Positions 22,701 through 32,982 of a stretch of DNA of 64,000 nucleotides are shown one piece after another. The stretch's first letter is position 1. Every line of letters starts with the position of its first letter. Source of the DNA: Pseudopithomyces maydicus (lineage: Eukaryota; Ascomycota; Dothideomycetes; Pleosporales; Didymosphaeriaceae); NCBI GenBank assembly GCA_026873275.1, contig JANTUC010000001.1, forward strand, positions 2,232,001 to 2,296,000, written 5' to 3'. A model generated the notes under the pieces. It was given only the letters and a program-made list of their open reading frames with translations, was not told where the DNA came from and did no database searches. A program made the position numbers and the translations under genes.

Positions 22701-23501
22701 ATGAGGTGATTTCGATGGAACCTTGTCCGTGAGGAACTCTTCGATAAACGATCTCTCTTGCGTCTTTGATTCCTTTTGTGAATCGACCGTTGTTTCAATG
22801 TCGGACGTTGCACATGTAGAGTTGTCGACTTGTGTTGCTGGTTTCCCCAAAATATGTACATCTTCATGAGCACCTAGTACTGAATCTGTTTGAGAATATG
22901 GGTGGTCCTGAACAGGTTCAAGTGGCTGTTCTCGAGGTCTTCGTGGATCAGACGGACTATTGACACCTTCATTGTGGATTGATCGTCCGAATTTGGCGGC
23001 ATCGTACAAAAGCTCTTCATGTGTACTCCGCGCCCCCGTCCCAACTCGAGCATCACCATTGACTTCCAACTTCTTTGGGTGCAGTGGGTTTGGGGAAATC
23101 TTGGTGTCAAATTCGTCTTTATCACGCAATCCCATATCCTCCAACATCCACTTGGGGAATGTCTTCTCAACCCACTCTAGGCCCTTTTTGTGCATTTCCC
23201 TCTGCCTCTGTATATAACCCTCCAACCCACGGCCTCTCAGCATATCCTCGCTAGCCCCAAAGAGGGCTTTGTATGGATCGTCTTCTATCCGCCTCCTCCA
23301 GTATCGCTTGAGGTGACGGTGTCTCATCCAGTCGAGGTCCGACATCCCGTCCGGCCTCTTGCCACCGCCGTCATCAGATCCATCATTGTATCTAGCGCCG
23401 GTAGGTCTGGTTGTGGAGAAGCTTCTCGACGATCGTATGGCAGCCTCGGTCGAGCGACGGATGGGGGAGCGGGAGAAAGCGACGGGGTCGTGGCGCCACA
23501 T
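19770..23501 (-). CDS. Large mitochondrial-type protein with C-terminal membrane anchor, unknown function
   Basis: A single uninterrupted exon encodes 1243 residues; I do not recognise the family. The N-terminus MWRHDPVAFSRSPIRRSTEA, with the following RSFSTTRP, is Arg/Ser-rich without acidic residues, a typical mitochondrial presequence. Residues 50-130 have a conserved-looking block (DLDWMRHRHLKRYWRRRIED). A long hydrophilic, low-complexity middle follows to about residue 560. An ordered, mostly helical region covers about 570-820, including FMSRWLHTGGNVLAQHFWQD and YLHEKRLRFALEVLRKNAK. The C-terminus has a basic patch GKKRKGRVGFGG and one hydrophobic helix, VVKTAIWAGAFCYVVGVLAEV, ending the protein. 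This suggests an inner-membrane-anchored protein with most mass in the matrix, but orientation is a guess. The size without an intron is unusual for this window. Confidence 0.75.
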   Translation of the reverse strand: MWRHDPVAFSRSPIRRSTEAAIRSSRSFSTTRPTGARYNDGSDDGGGKRPDGMSDLDWMRHRHLKRYWRRRIEDDPYKALFGASEDMLRGRGLEGYIQRQREMHKKGLEWVEKTFPKWMLEDMGLRDKDEFDTKISPNPLHPKKLEVNGDARVGTGARSTHEELLYDAAKFGRSIHNEGVNSPSDPRRPREQPLEPVQDHPYSQTDSVLGAHEDVHILGKPATQVDNSTCATSDIETTVDSQKESKTQERSFIEEFLTDKVPSKSPHSLPNFDWRQTTLDRRVAPDSSLNQRRKTNVNVIDVSAKDKARHAQEDVMEPRSKVRFSSDKDPKIKENIRSAAQKHPPAEPRSGKVVIDFNGPSDSRVGMKEVHDFPNNMEENTGTIKEVSGDIIDTKNHQTVSNVDGRMPSRSKKADNVPDDVMLDHPIVQDVNDPSLGFRQTKTEPPTVPRRSTSDILERLPREDIDFLTADNIRASMGRTRRKYDDKSAIRERLEEEYQKDTPELHPMLEAQVVNGQYVRRKSSEMAQKQRTESVQVEPPTVDHAQQQITKPVSVLETSLDFMSRWLHTGGNVLAQHFWQDPVQLVAGQLSGADDEFFKGIGAGVVKGRRAFALIKDELIEDVPATKNLVERLNRDEIRASAGAVRLYRDLPSALKDASNTNASKEAAHLRVGKLRQALLDTDKQYREACELVDSMQSTPKPTYLHEKRLRFALEVLRKNAKLTRMAIFGLQGRIEVATGSDGLVFRELLHRLLTLQDTQLALSRLVSRAMQNLGINPTVEGTIPAKVEESSVISEDPIRVDASVAVNPKDSAVEKVINNAVVNKKLEDEVDQLKTAMHGLSDDGYKHPPRPFIRKSFDGPNPLAHSLFRPFTLQLDSLGKNVDAEREGIISAAKKERGDRELVREVKKAYEDVYGSITVDHRQVQPERMHEPLIAEPMEEPGPKEPKRPTPIQMLKEDNVSSLVITQAPEAEETPFIVENVQPLDTVKERANLPPENDLQPEVVAIEAKAEESSRGQHTSHSVASTSETTDGYELAYEPSTDSYVPISYKTLIYNAEMDKLSITTSQVPQPNPTITPIPLHEALATLSYPAKFIDHLPDSFHVIATKPDVLTVRTASPSSPTAAKNVTTTLGQKLYERSLDMEEGDGWKGINPVDGTTTLSPTGFEGVGSDLERELDFQERRRQAQEYNVVRENMEVSKRYEKAGKKRKGRVGFGGVVKTAIWAGAFCYVVGVLAEVAKVPL

Positions 23502-24237
23502 GACGCGACACAGCAGGTGAGCTCAGGTATCTGAAGTTAATGTAGGAAAGAGTGGTTAGATGGAAGAACGTAGGTAAGGAAGTAGCGCAGGGGTGGCGTG
23601 TGGTCAAAGCAAAAAGGCTGAGGGGACTCGATTATGCAATAATGTACGAGGAGGTTTTATGATCAATGAAGGGAGCTACGGGCTGTGCAGAAGAGAAAGG
23701 CGGAACAAAGATATTGGGCTGCGACCCGTATGTTCGAGTGTTGGGAGGTCAATTACGTCGGCGCCTTAGTCGGGAAGTGTGCGTCAATGAACAGCCACGA
23801 ACATGGCCGAGGCCTTGGTGAAGACTCTGAGGGTATCTCGAAGATGATTGAAAGATGACAATCACGGCTCATGGAAGCATGGAGCCAGAGAAGAGTGCAG
23901 AAGAGCTGTCCCTGCCTCCCTCGACATTGCCGCGCTCTCGGAGATAGCTAGGGCCGATACGCCTATCATCGCTCGCGGGGTACGGCCAGCTGATGACTTC
24001 CGCACCCGTACGACCGGCCGTGGTGGCTACCGGTCTAGCCAGATACCAGGCCCTCTCAGTTGATATCTATCTATTTCGTGAATTTGTAGGTACATGGACT
24101 CATCCACTGCTCTATTCGCACCGTTTGAGAGCTTGGATGCACCTTGTTCGGCTTCCCCGCATTGCGATAAGGCGATAAGGCAGGAACTCACGCTAACTCA
24201 GTTCATTCCCGACATACTTAGGTCACGTGTCGACTGC

Positions 24238-24271
24238 GGCACCTGGGCACCTGGGCACCTGGGCACCTGGG
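24238..24271. repeat. 8-bp tandem repeat GGCACCTG, 4 copies
   Basis: Four perfect copies of GGCACCTG follow one another from 24238 and end with GG. Each copy carries a CACCTG E-box-type hexamer. Related imperfect copies occur near 54022-54045 (reverse orientation) and 59306-59334. Confidence 0.95.
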
Positions 24272-25131
24272 TATTACATACTACTTCGCCCATGCAGTAC
24301 TCAGCGCGTAACTCGTGATGTTCGGTCACTAAGCCATCTACATTGAACAGAGCTCGAGTATAAAGCTGCAGAAGTCCCTAGGCTCGACCTCTTGAAAAAG
24401 CAAGCACGAGAGCCTAATTGATACGTATACGACCGTCACTTCTTCATCCAGGCTGCCCTTACGAAGCGGCCTAGCAGTTCATGACCACAAGCCGTACATG
24501 TAATAAAGCCCAATTTCAAAAAGAAAAAAAGCTAGGTTCCAGCGAACAACCTAGGACCTCGGGAGACCGTGATCATGAGCTCATACGAGAGATATATCCA
24601 GCAAGAATTTCAAGCGGAGAGTGCCGTTATTCCAAAGACTACGCATTCACGTAGCTGTTCACGCAAGTTATATCTGATTTGGAACCTCAATGAGTGAACG
24701 AACACTCTGGTCGCTCGTTTCTTAGCCATCGGCTGAGCCATCTCGCGCATAAGCAGCCACGCGTATCAATCTTGAACGAGCCTCGAACTCTGACCGAACA
24801 GTCCAACCTACCACGGCGAGATGGTATTCCACACATATCGGCCAACTTCGTGACTCACACTGTGCTGACATCCCTTGTGGCTTCCCCTTCGAGCATAGCG
24901 TTGGTGGGGAAAGCTGGGCAGTCGAAGTTCCCCTATACAGCACTCATCCAAACCTGCCATCTTGCTTCGTATCACTATGCGTCCTTCGTCACCAGGGAAT
25001 GGAGCGTAGCTACAGCAACTATGGAGGCTAAGAATCAATCATGTGACTTCCGATCTAGTTGCATATATATACTCTTCTCCCGTAGACATTCCATCTGATC
25101 ACTCAAACATTCATTGTTCTACCTCTTCTAC

Positions 25132-25141
25132 CCAGGTGCTA
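25132..25141 (+). promoter_or_regulatory. CCAGGTGCTA element upstream of GNAT gene
   Basis: Exact copy of a 10-mer also found at 16476-16485 and 43341-43350, in each case within about 160 bp upstream of a start codon. It is 66 bp before the ATG at 25207. A regulatory role is an inference from position and recurrence only. Confidence 0.4.
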
Positions 25142-25206
25142 TTTCGCTAAAGAAAACAAAGGAAACGAAACGACACCATTTCCCAATTTACGATACTCAT
25201 TGAAAA

Positions 25207-26038
25207 ATGGCCGCCCAATCCGCAGAATTCATCAAAGCCCCCGAGGGAGCCATCCAAACCCTACCCGTCTCCATATCAAACCGCATCGCCAACTCCGATA
25301 TCGCTATCGAGCTCTGCACTGAAGATGATGCCCTCCAAATCGTTCGCCTCCCCACCTTCAATTCCCATATGAGTAGTAAAAGTGAGAGAGAAATGGAAGA
25401 AATCTAACACTCACCAGGCCGAAGGTTTCTACACCTGCTTCCCCGACGATTGGTGGGCCCCTAAGGAGCCCCCGAACTACGTCCCACGCCAGAAATCCGC
25501 CGTGAGCGCATGGCCAAGCGACTGCTTCCCATGTTCTCCCATCCAGATGTGAACTGGATCAAAGCCGTGCACGTTCCCAGCGGCGCCATCATGGGTGCTG
25601 CATGTTGGGCCGGGCCATCACTTCCCTGCCATGGTGTCCTGCGGAGGTCGGCCGCCACTTTCTACGGGTGGCAGGAGAATATGGGGTGGACGGATGCAGA
25701 GGTTGATGAGATGTGGTCGGGCGTTGACGATGATAAGTGGAGTGCTCATTTTGCGAAGGATGACTTGGCTAGGGAAGAGTTGACGGGGGGCCGCACTGGT
25801 ATCTGGCGCCGCTGATGACATGGCCTGAGTGGCAAGGGAAGGGGTTGGTAGGAAGTTGTTGAACTGGGCGATGGAGCAGGCTGATGCCACGGTGCCGCCT
25901 ACGACTATGTTCCTGGAGAGCAGGCCTAATGCACGAGCTGTGTACATACACTGTGGGTTTGAACCACATGCAGAGTACAGATTCATGCGGAGGGGTCCAA
26001 AAGTCGTGAAGGAGCCGAGTGTACTGTATAGCAGGTAA
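25207..26038 (+). CDS. GNAT-family N-acetyltransferase with three frame breaks
   Basis: A GCN5-related acetyltransferase of the small-molecule type common in fungi; it would transfer acetyl from acetyl-CoA to an unknown amine. An intron at about 25382-25424 (GTGAGA donor, CTAAC branch site) leads into FYTCFPDDWWAPKEPP. The frame then breaks three times: in the C run 25469-25473, between KEPP and ELRPTPEIRRERMAKR; in the G run 25785-25790, before GPHWYLAPLMTWPEW; and in the G run 25841-25844, before VGRKLLNWAMEQ. In each case adding one base of the run restores the family sequence. The acetyl-CoA-binding motif is the WQGKGVGRKLLNWAMEQ region, and PTTMFLESRPNARAVYIHCG is the conserved C-terminal strand and helix. 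Either the assembly undercalls homopolymers here or the gene is decaying. The conserved residues are all still present, which favours the former. Confidence 0.75.
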
Positions 26039-26337
26039 AGGCATGACGAGGAGGTGTACGACTGAGCTGGGTCTGTAGTGGTTGGATAGCAGCTTTGTAT
26101 TGAACGTTTCACAACGTCAACCCATAGCTAGTCAGTCAACATAGAGCGGAACATAGCATTTGTACAAGAAGATCTTAATCATCTTAAATGCAGATGCCAT
26201 ATCTACACTAATTGTTGTCAAGTGTGAACTCTCGTATCTACTGCCGTCAAATCTGGCCAAGGCCGATTTCGTGTTATGCACAGCTTGCGATGCATCGTCA
26301 ATGGTATATCACCTCCCTCTCTCTTAGACCAACACGT

Positions 26338-28796
26338 CTATTGCGCGATACCAAGCTCCTTGTAAAAGGCTTCCGTGCTTGGCTTACGACCCAAGAACTC
26401 TTCCAAAATGTCCATTTCTTCTTTGCTGCCACCACGCTCAAGCACTGTGTGTCTGTACCGTCGGCCCTCCTTGCCGTTCATCGGGTTATCCTTGAAAACC
26501 GAGTAGAACATGTCGGTCGAGTAGACCTGCGAGGAAAGATAACCGTAGTAACTATCATGTAAGTTAGGTTGGATGTTCACACACACAGTAGTGGTCCGAA
26601 ATTTAAACTTACCCGGCGTCATAACCTCCAATCAAATGACCAAACGTGGCCTGTCCATTTCCCCAGGTCCAGTCACCACCAAGAGCTTCAGGTCCGTCAA
26701 GCTGTGAGATCTCGTGCCTCAGTCTGTTGTAAGTGCTCGTGATGTCCAACTTCTCAATCTCCTCGTGGCTCTTTGGCTCGTGGACAGTCATGTCGAACAT
26801 ACCAAAGTGGAGCTGCCTAAGGTTAAAGAGTGCATCGTTGACGTGCTTGGTGTTGATGAGATTGGCAATGAGGGAGTTAGGAATCTGCTCAGCAGGCTTC
26901 TTGTCGGAACCGGACGCCTCCTTGTATGCTGCCTCGTACTCGGGGGAGAGATGCGAGTAGTGGTGTGACAGCGAGCGTAGCTGCGAAGGAGTCCAGCACC
27001 AGTTCTCCAACATCTGGCTGGGCGCTTCGACGAAGTCCCTAACTGTATTCGTGCCATGGAAGCGAGAGTATGTGGTCTTTGAAACGAGATCGTGGATACC
27101 ATGGCCGAGTTCGTGGAAGAGCGTGACAACCTCGTCATGCTTGAGCAGCGATGGCTTCTTCGGGGTCGGCTTGGAGAAGTTGCACACAAGCGCAGTAGCA
27201 GGGTAGCGTCGCTTGCCGTTCTCGTCAATGTAACCGGGCTGAAGGTTGAAGTTCGCTGCGTGACCGTACTTGCCGTCGCGCGGGAAGAGATCCAGGTAGA
27301 GGTAGCCAACGAAGCCAGCACCTTCGCCTTCATCATCCCACACGCTGAAGACCTGCACATCTTCGTGCCAGACAATATCTGAGCCCTTGCCTCCATCGGC
27401 AAGTGCTGTGCGGTCGTCGCCAGTGATCTCCACGAAAGCCAGGCCGAAGAGCTCTTCGAAGATCTTGAGCATACCCTGAATGGTAGTTTGAAGCGGGAAG
27501 TATTCGGCAATGACCTGTTGATCGAGCGAAAAGTCCCTCTCGAGCATCAAACGGTCGTAGTATCGGTGATCCCAAAGGAAGTACTTGGAGTCATCATCGC
27601 TCAGGCTACGCGCTTTAAGATCCTGCTTCTTCAGGTCCAGCAGCTGCTCGATCTCCTTCTTGCCGCCAGGGGCGAGACGGGTCCTCAAGTCGCCCAAAAA
27701 GTCGTCGACCGTCTTGGGCGTCTTGGCCATCTTGTCCTCGATGCGGAATTCAGCGTGGTTGCTGTAGCCAAGGAGTCGGGCAGCCTCGTCCCGGAGAAGG
27801 ATAGCCTCGCGGAACAAAGGAACGTTGCCGTTGCACTTGTTCTCGTTCTCAACGAAGACACGCTTGCGGGTCTCTGCGTGGGTGGCGTACTTGAGGGTGG
27901 GGAACAGGTCGGGGTACTTGAACGTCAACCACAGCTTGCCCTCGTTCTCGCCCTCGCCGGCCTTCAACCCGTCGACGACGTCGTCCGGAACGCCGTCCAA
28001 CTCTTCCCTAGAGAACCAGATGCCGCCCTGCTCCTCGTTAAGGTTCTTCTGGAATTCGATGCTGATAGCGCTCAAGCGCTGCTTGATCTCCTTGAAGCGG
28101 TCGCGCTGGGGGCCGGCGGGGAGGTTGAGACCGTTGCGGATGTACGACTTGTGGTCCTTCTCCAGGAGACGCTGCGACTCCGGATCCAAGGATTCCTTCT
28201 TCTGCAGGACGGCATCGACGAGCTTGAAGATGTCCTCGCGCATGCTGGACTCGATGCTGAAGTCGTCGAGCAGCTTCTCGGCGTCGGTGGAGGCGTCGCG
28301 CAGGGTCTTGTCGGTGGACACGGCCTGGTAGAAGCCGATGATGTGCGACTCGATGGCCATCTTGTTGTCGTCGAGGGCGACGGGCAGGAGCACATTGCGG
28401 AAGGAGGCATCGGCGGGGGTGACGTCCTTGACGAGGGCGTCCTGGATGGCGCGCGACCGGTCGATCTGGAGGGGGGCACTGTCAGCGCATAGGCAACACG
28501 GGGGCAGCTGCTGGCGGCGGGCATACCAGGGCCTGCGTGTCCTTGAGCAGGCTGTCGGGCGTGGCGGTGAACTTGGGCGGCAGCTGCGGCGGCTTCTTGT
28601 ACATGGCGGGCGCCATGCTGCTGTTCATCAGCGGGCGCTGCTGGTTCGACGACTGAAACGGGTTCCTGGTCGGCTTCAGGTAGTGGAGGATGGACGGAGC
28701 GCGGACGCCAAAGCGGAGGGTCGCCAGGATGGCGGAGAAGGAGATGAAGAGGGCGACCGCGACCAGGAAAAGGCGGGAGAAGCGTGAGGAAGCCAC
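26338..28796 (-). CDS. PRD1: M3 zinc metallopeptidase (saccharolysin/thimet oligopeptidase type)
   Basis: A 778-residue oligopeptidase of the M3 family, which cleaves short peptides in the cytosol or mitochondrial intermembrane space. Exons on the minus strand are 28796-28527, 28465-26613 and 26551-26338; all junctions keep frame. The zinc site HELGH is at about residue 541 (27100-27114) within TLFHELGHGIHDL, with the third ligand expected in the downstream FVEAPSQMLENW helix. HGTNTVRDFVEAPSQ and the Tyr/Gly-rich C-terminal region (GGYDAGYYGYLSSQVYS) are family hallmarks for substrate binding. The first exon adds a hydrophobic segment, RLFLVAVALFISFSAILATL, which yeast saccharolysin lacks. 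It could be a membrane anchor or part of a targeting signal and decides the location. It is convergent with the GNAT gene, 299 bp away. Confidence 0.93.
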
Positions 28797-29396
28797 GGTT
28801 GTGGAGTTAGCTGTGCGTCACAACATGAAGGGAGGGGCAGTTCTGCTGTACGGTGGCTAGCTGTCTGTCGTGGAAGCGAGGAGTGAAGGAGACGGTCACT
28901 TGACTTCGAGATGCTGAGGGATGCTGCAAGTGGGCGCTTGGGGCCAGTCGCCGTGAGGGTGGGTGGGCCTGAGGGATGCGGCGCAGCACAGACGTCTCCC
29001 GGCGAATCTCCACTTCGAATTGGCGCCCGCCCGCTTGGTGGAGCGCCTACATATCCCAGTCCAGAAACTATCTTCGGATTGTGAATCCAAGTATAATGGG
29101 AACAAATATACATATATCTACAGAAAGTGCCGCGTCCGCCATCGTGGCCCGCGGAGGCGCCAAAGTATGTAACCCCGATCGACCATGTCGAACCATGTCC
29201 AGCTACGTCCAGCCAAATCTAGCCATGTCCAGCCACGTTATCTGGCCATGTCTAGCCAAACGTCAGCTCAAGCCAAGTAAGCAGTGGCACAGTAGGCCAG
29301 CTACTGCATCGACCCACCAAGCCGACCCTATCTACTAGACATTACATTGCTCTTGCTCTTCGAGTAGATAACAGATGCACCTCTCTTCGCACGCCC
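28797..29396 (-). other. Intergenic region between same-strand genes
   Basis: About 0.6 kb upstream of the metallopeptidase and downstream of the second rhodopsin-domain gene. A degenerate repeat of CCATGTCCAG-like units lies at 29166-29262. Short open frames here look like shadows. Confidence 0.5.
29166..29262. repeat. Degenerate 12-13-bp repeat (CCATGTCCAG-like)
   Basis: Seven or so imperfect units of the type (A/G)CCATGTC(C/T)AG follow one another, for example CCATGTCG, CCATGTCC, CTACGTCC, CCATGTCC, CCACGTTA and CCATGTCT, with AGCCA joints. The units have drifted, so this is an old array. Confidence 0.7.
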
Positions 29397-30688
29397 TTAG
29401 ACGGTCAGGTTGGACTTTTCATGATCCACCATCGTGCTCTCTCGACTGGCGCTGCTTAGACTCGCCGGCACAGTGATGAACCCTCCCCATGCCGAGCTTC
29501 CACCCCCTCCACCTCCCCCACCGCCGTGCCCTTCCTCTTCATCCCGCCGCCTGCCCCCGTCGAACATTTCCAAGCTTGCCTTCTGCAGCGGCTGTCCATC
29601 GCTTTCTATCTTTTTTACTGGCTCTATCTCCTGGACCTTCCGCCGGGCTCTCGCCTTTTCCTCAGCCTCGCGATCGCGGCTGCGGAAGAAAAGGCGCAGG
29701 AAGGGTACCGACGCAGACACGATGCCACTGTTGGTTTCCACCTGACCCCATAGAAGTAGATCTGATCCAAAGGCGGCGCTGTTCTGCGGGGACTCGCTCC
29801 AGAGCGCCATAACCCACATGCGCACGCACGACGCAACGATGGCCATGATGCCTACGGAAAATATACCCACTAACGCGAGACGCTTGCTCATCGGGACCCT
29901 CAGCCCAAGCAGTGCCGGGATAGGTAGGAGCATGATGAGAACATCGGTGAAGAGATTTACTGCACTGGTGAAAACCCAAAGGCGTGTAGGGTCGTAGCAT
30001 TTGACGTCCGACTTCTTAGTTTGTGGGTTGTTGTCGAACTGCGCGAGGTATCCTGATACGTCGTAGCTTTGAGACGGCTTCTCGCATTGGAAGGCAGCAG
30101 CAAAAGTGGTCGCAATAGTGTAGAGGATGACAAAAATGATCAGTCCGTTGACAATTCGGCGGAAGGTACGGTGGGAGGCAATAGCGCGGTAGAACCAAAG
30201 GATGGACAGCTTGACAAAGCAGAGAGCTACATTGTAGGTCATTCGGTAAACGTACCAAGTAATCAGTGTTCCCCGAAGAGCTTTTTCTATCTTAGGTCGT
30301 TTATCCTGCGGCAACGTTAACAACTTCGATGGATTAGTTCAGGATGGGTAACATACAGGTCTTCTGAAGAAGCTCGGTCGAAACCTCCTACTTGACTCGT
30401 CTTGGTAATAATTGATGACTGTATTGCCCCATGTGAGCATCTATCTTGCGTAAGCATGAGGTGTAAATCAAAGTACTTTCACTTACCAAAGCTACCAACA
30501 TAAGGTGGTCGGTCGCCCCTAAAATCCCCATCCGATACCAGCGAGAGTAGTACCTGTTTGGCTTCTTTCAGCAAAGCCCATCTCCGCGATCAATCTATCT
30601 CGACATACCTTAACATCACAACGATCGTTGACAAGCTCGTCAACGTCACCCCCACGATCACCACGATAAATCCCGGCCTCAAATACAT
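29397..30688 (-). CDS. PTH11-like fungal rhodopsin-domain membrane protein
   Basis: A complete 379-residue seven-helix protein of the same superfamily as the gene at the left edge. Exons are 30688-30609, 30553-30487, 30440-30357 and 30305-29397; the last intron is 51 nt and ends at CCGCAG, giving RRPDKRPKIEK. Helix 1 is YLRPGFIVVIVGVTLTSL. Family hallmarks are LCFVKLSILWFYRAI, a conserved Cys in AAFQCEKPSQSYD, SAVNLFTDVLIMLLPIPALL, and WGQVETNSGIVSASVPFLRL at the end of the domain. The cytosolic tail is basic, then has a run of nine or so glycines, and could be a signalling or binding region. Unlike most PTH11 proteins it lacks an N-terminal CFEM domain. The ligand is unknown. Confidence 0.88.
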
Positions 30689-32982
30689 CCCTGCCCGCAA
30701 AAAGTAATGAGGTGGCAAAAATAGAAGAAAAGACTCAAAGACACCGTCTCATAGAAACATACGAGTAAGCTCGTAAGCTCGAGGCTTTCCCAGAAGCACC
30801 CGCGATGGAAGCAGCAGCAAGAAAGAGATTCAGCGAGCGTGCCTAGACGCCTTGGTGCGCTGGGCACCCATTATCCTTTTAGGCTTCCCCAGATCTACCT
30901 CGCAGCCCCTCTACGGGTGAACTGTAACCACCAATGCAGCCCCATATGCCCTGCAGCTTGCGTTTGCCACACCCCTTATGCACACAGGCACCTGCATCGC
31001 CTGCATAGACTCTCCACATGTGGGACTCATCCCAGGGCTGTTCGTGGGAACATTGATCCTCTTCCATCGAACGAGGCATAGCTCGCTGCTACAAATATAC
31101 TACGGCACACGGAAGGATATCAGATCTCTGGGTCCCAATCTATTTCTACACGACCAAAGTGTCGCGCTACATTCTCACAATAGATAGTCTTCACTTCTCG
31201 TCTGCTCACACATATGTATCCACATATGCCGGCGCAATGAACCCAAGCAGCCTAGTCGCTTCCATTGAAACTCCACGGAACAGTTCGCCCGCTCTACAAA
31301 ATCCATGCGTCGTCTCCTCGCGAGCCCATATAGGCAACGCGCACACTACACCCTTGAATATCACGTGACCCATTCCTGGCTTTCCCCTAGCCCCCAGTCT
31401 GCGCATTGATGTGACGGGACCGGGAAGGTACCGTTAGTACGAGAGGCGAGACGCATCGTTGCGTGCTGCGCTTCGGCTAAACTGTGGGATGTGGGAGGGC
31501 GTGCAGGTGTGTAAGAGGTTGGCAAGCTGAAACTGCACATCAGACGCGGTGCGGTGCGGTGCCAACCATAACCGAAGCTCAACTCAGGGATTTGGGCCAG
31601 CTTGGTGGAGAAGGTACTTAGGTACTGACTCGTTCACTTGGTCTGCGTCATACCTTTTGAAAAGAAGAGCGCTGTCGTTGCTTGCTTGCATGTGCTTGCA
31701 GAAAGTACGATTTGCTGAAGTCTCATGGTTAGGATTGGCGATAGATATGTGCGTTCACCGGATAGGCTGAGAGTTCGATGTGATAGTTGCAATCATGGTT
31801 CATTGCACTCTCTTGTATCTGGTTTTCTTTAATCAGGAGCCCAACCGTCCACGATGACGCTTGGTGTGTTCGCTCGATTCGTCTTTTCAACCAGGCACCA
31901 CGCAGATGACAGGGACAACGGGGATGAGACGACATATAATTCTTCCTTCCTAATCCTTCTTTTCTTGCCGTCTTTACGAATACGAACGTGCTTGTACGAA
32001 TGGCAGTAATGGCTGATATGCAATGTTGACCGCTTCCCCAGGCTGGCTGAAACCAGAAAAATGCACATTAGCTGCCATGGAAACCTTACTCAAGCCGAGT
32101 CGTACTTGTTGACTCGCAAAAGCATTGAGGTTTCCCAACGACAGCACTTGCAACGCCACGACAAAGGTCAGAAATATACGGCATCCATATAATGATATTC
32201 CATTCCATTCTTACTTTTTCTCGCCGGAAGCGCTACAGTTTATCTAGTTCTATGTGGGATACCATGCTGACCGGCCGTGACCAAATTCAAAAGGAAAAGA
32301 GAAGAAAAAAACTCCGTCTACATGCGGAGTAAGAGCGAGCCAAAATATACAAGAACAGACATGAACGACACACCCTGCGGCCTTAGTCTCACAACAATCG
32401 CCAGCTGGCCGCCTTCCCATGCCCATGTAGTAAATAGCGCACACCCTCCTCTGCCCATGTCCATGTCGATACCTTTTTCCATTTTTCTTTGTTACAAAAT
32501 CAAAATCTCGTCGATTCCTCCGCGTCTAGTTGTCCATTCGAGAATATTGACCCATGTGTTTGCGCCTGGAAAATGCTCGCCGTGAGGAGATACATCTATG
32601 CTTTGTTTTTTTCTTGCGTTCGCTCTCTTGCTCGGAGCAAACATGGTCGTAAATGCAAACGTAAACCGCCTGAAGTCGTTATGCTCAAGTGTGAGGTGCG
32701 CTCCGCCGCGCTCTTACGATAAACAGTTGGATGAAATTTTTTTGAAATTCAAATAACGCCAGTGTGTGATGCAAGCCCGGCTGGATGAACTCCAGCTAAG
32801 GTATTTATGTTCCGAGAGATGTGAGCCGTGTAGTGTGTGATGTAATGTATTGTGATGATAACCGCCCGATGCAATGCGAGTGGACTTGAAATGAACTGTG
32901 GTCTGTGAAACCATTTCCGGAATGCAGAGGGATGTCGATGGTTCGCTGAGAAAACGGAATGAGGAGTGAAAAGCCTGTGTGC
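30689..32982. other. Long intergenic region, 2.3 kb
   Basis: This lies between the start of the second rhodopsin-domain gene and the stop of the C2H2 regulator, both on the minus strand. I see no frame with family features. A short GGTGC tandem occurs at 31548-31562. AT-rich stretches at 31960-32300 and 32700-32990 probably include the 3' untranslated region of the regulator. A non-coding RNA cannot be excluded by eye. Confidence 0.5.

Larger units (their letters stand above)
23502..25206. other. Divergent intergenic region, 1.7 kb
   Basis: This lies between the large mitochondrial-type gene (minus) and the GNAT gene (plus). It holds an 8-bp tandem array at 24238-24271 and a short inverted repeat near 24531-24553 (CTAGGTT and AACCTAG). 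GCATATATATAC at 25060-25071 is a TATA-like element about 140 bp before the GNAT start, and CCAGGTGCTA lies at 25132-25141, 66 bp before it. No open frame here shows family features. Confidence 0.55.

Noticed and set aside
25207..26038. Calling the GNAT gene a pseudogene
   Set aside because: All three breaks are single-base deficits in runs, and several unrelated conserved genes in the window show the same fault.
27488..28492. 334-codon plus-strand frame antisense to the metallopeptidase
   Set aside because: It is the antisense shadow of a conserved M3 peptidase exon; its Leu/Val/Gly-rich product has no domain.
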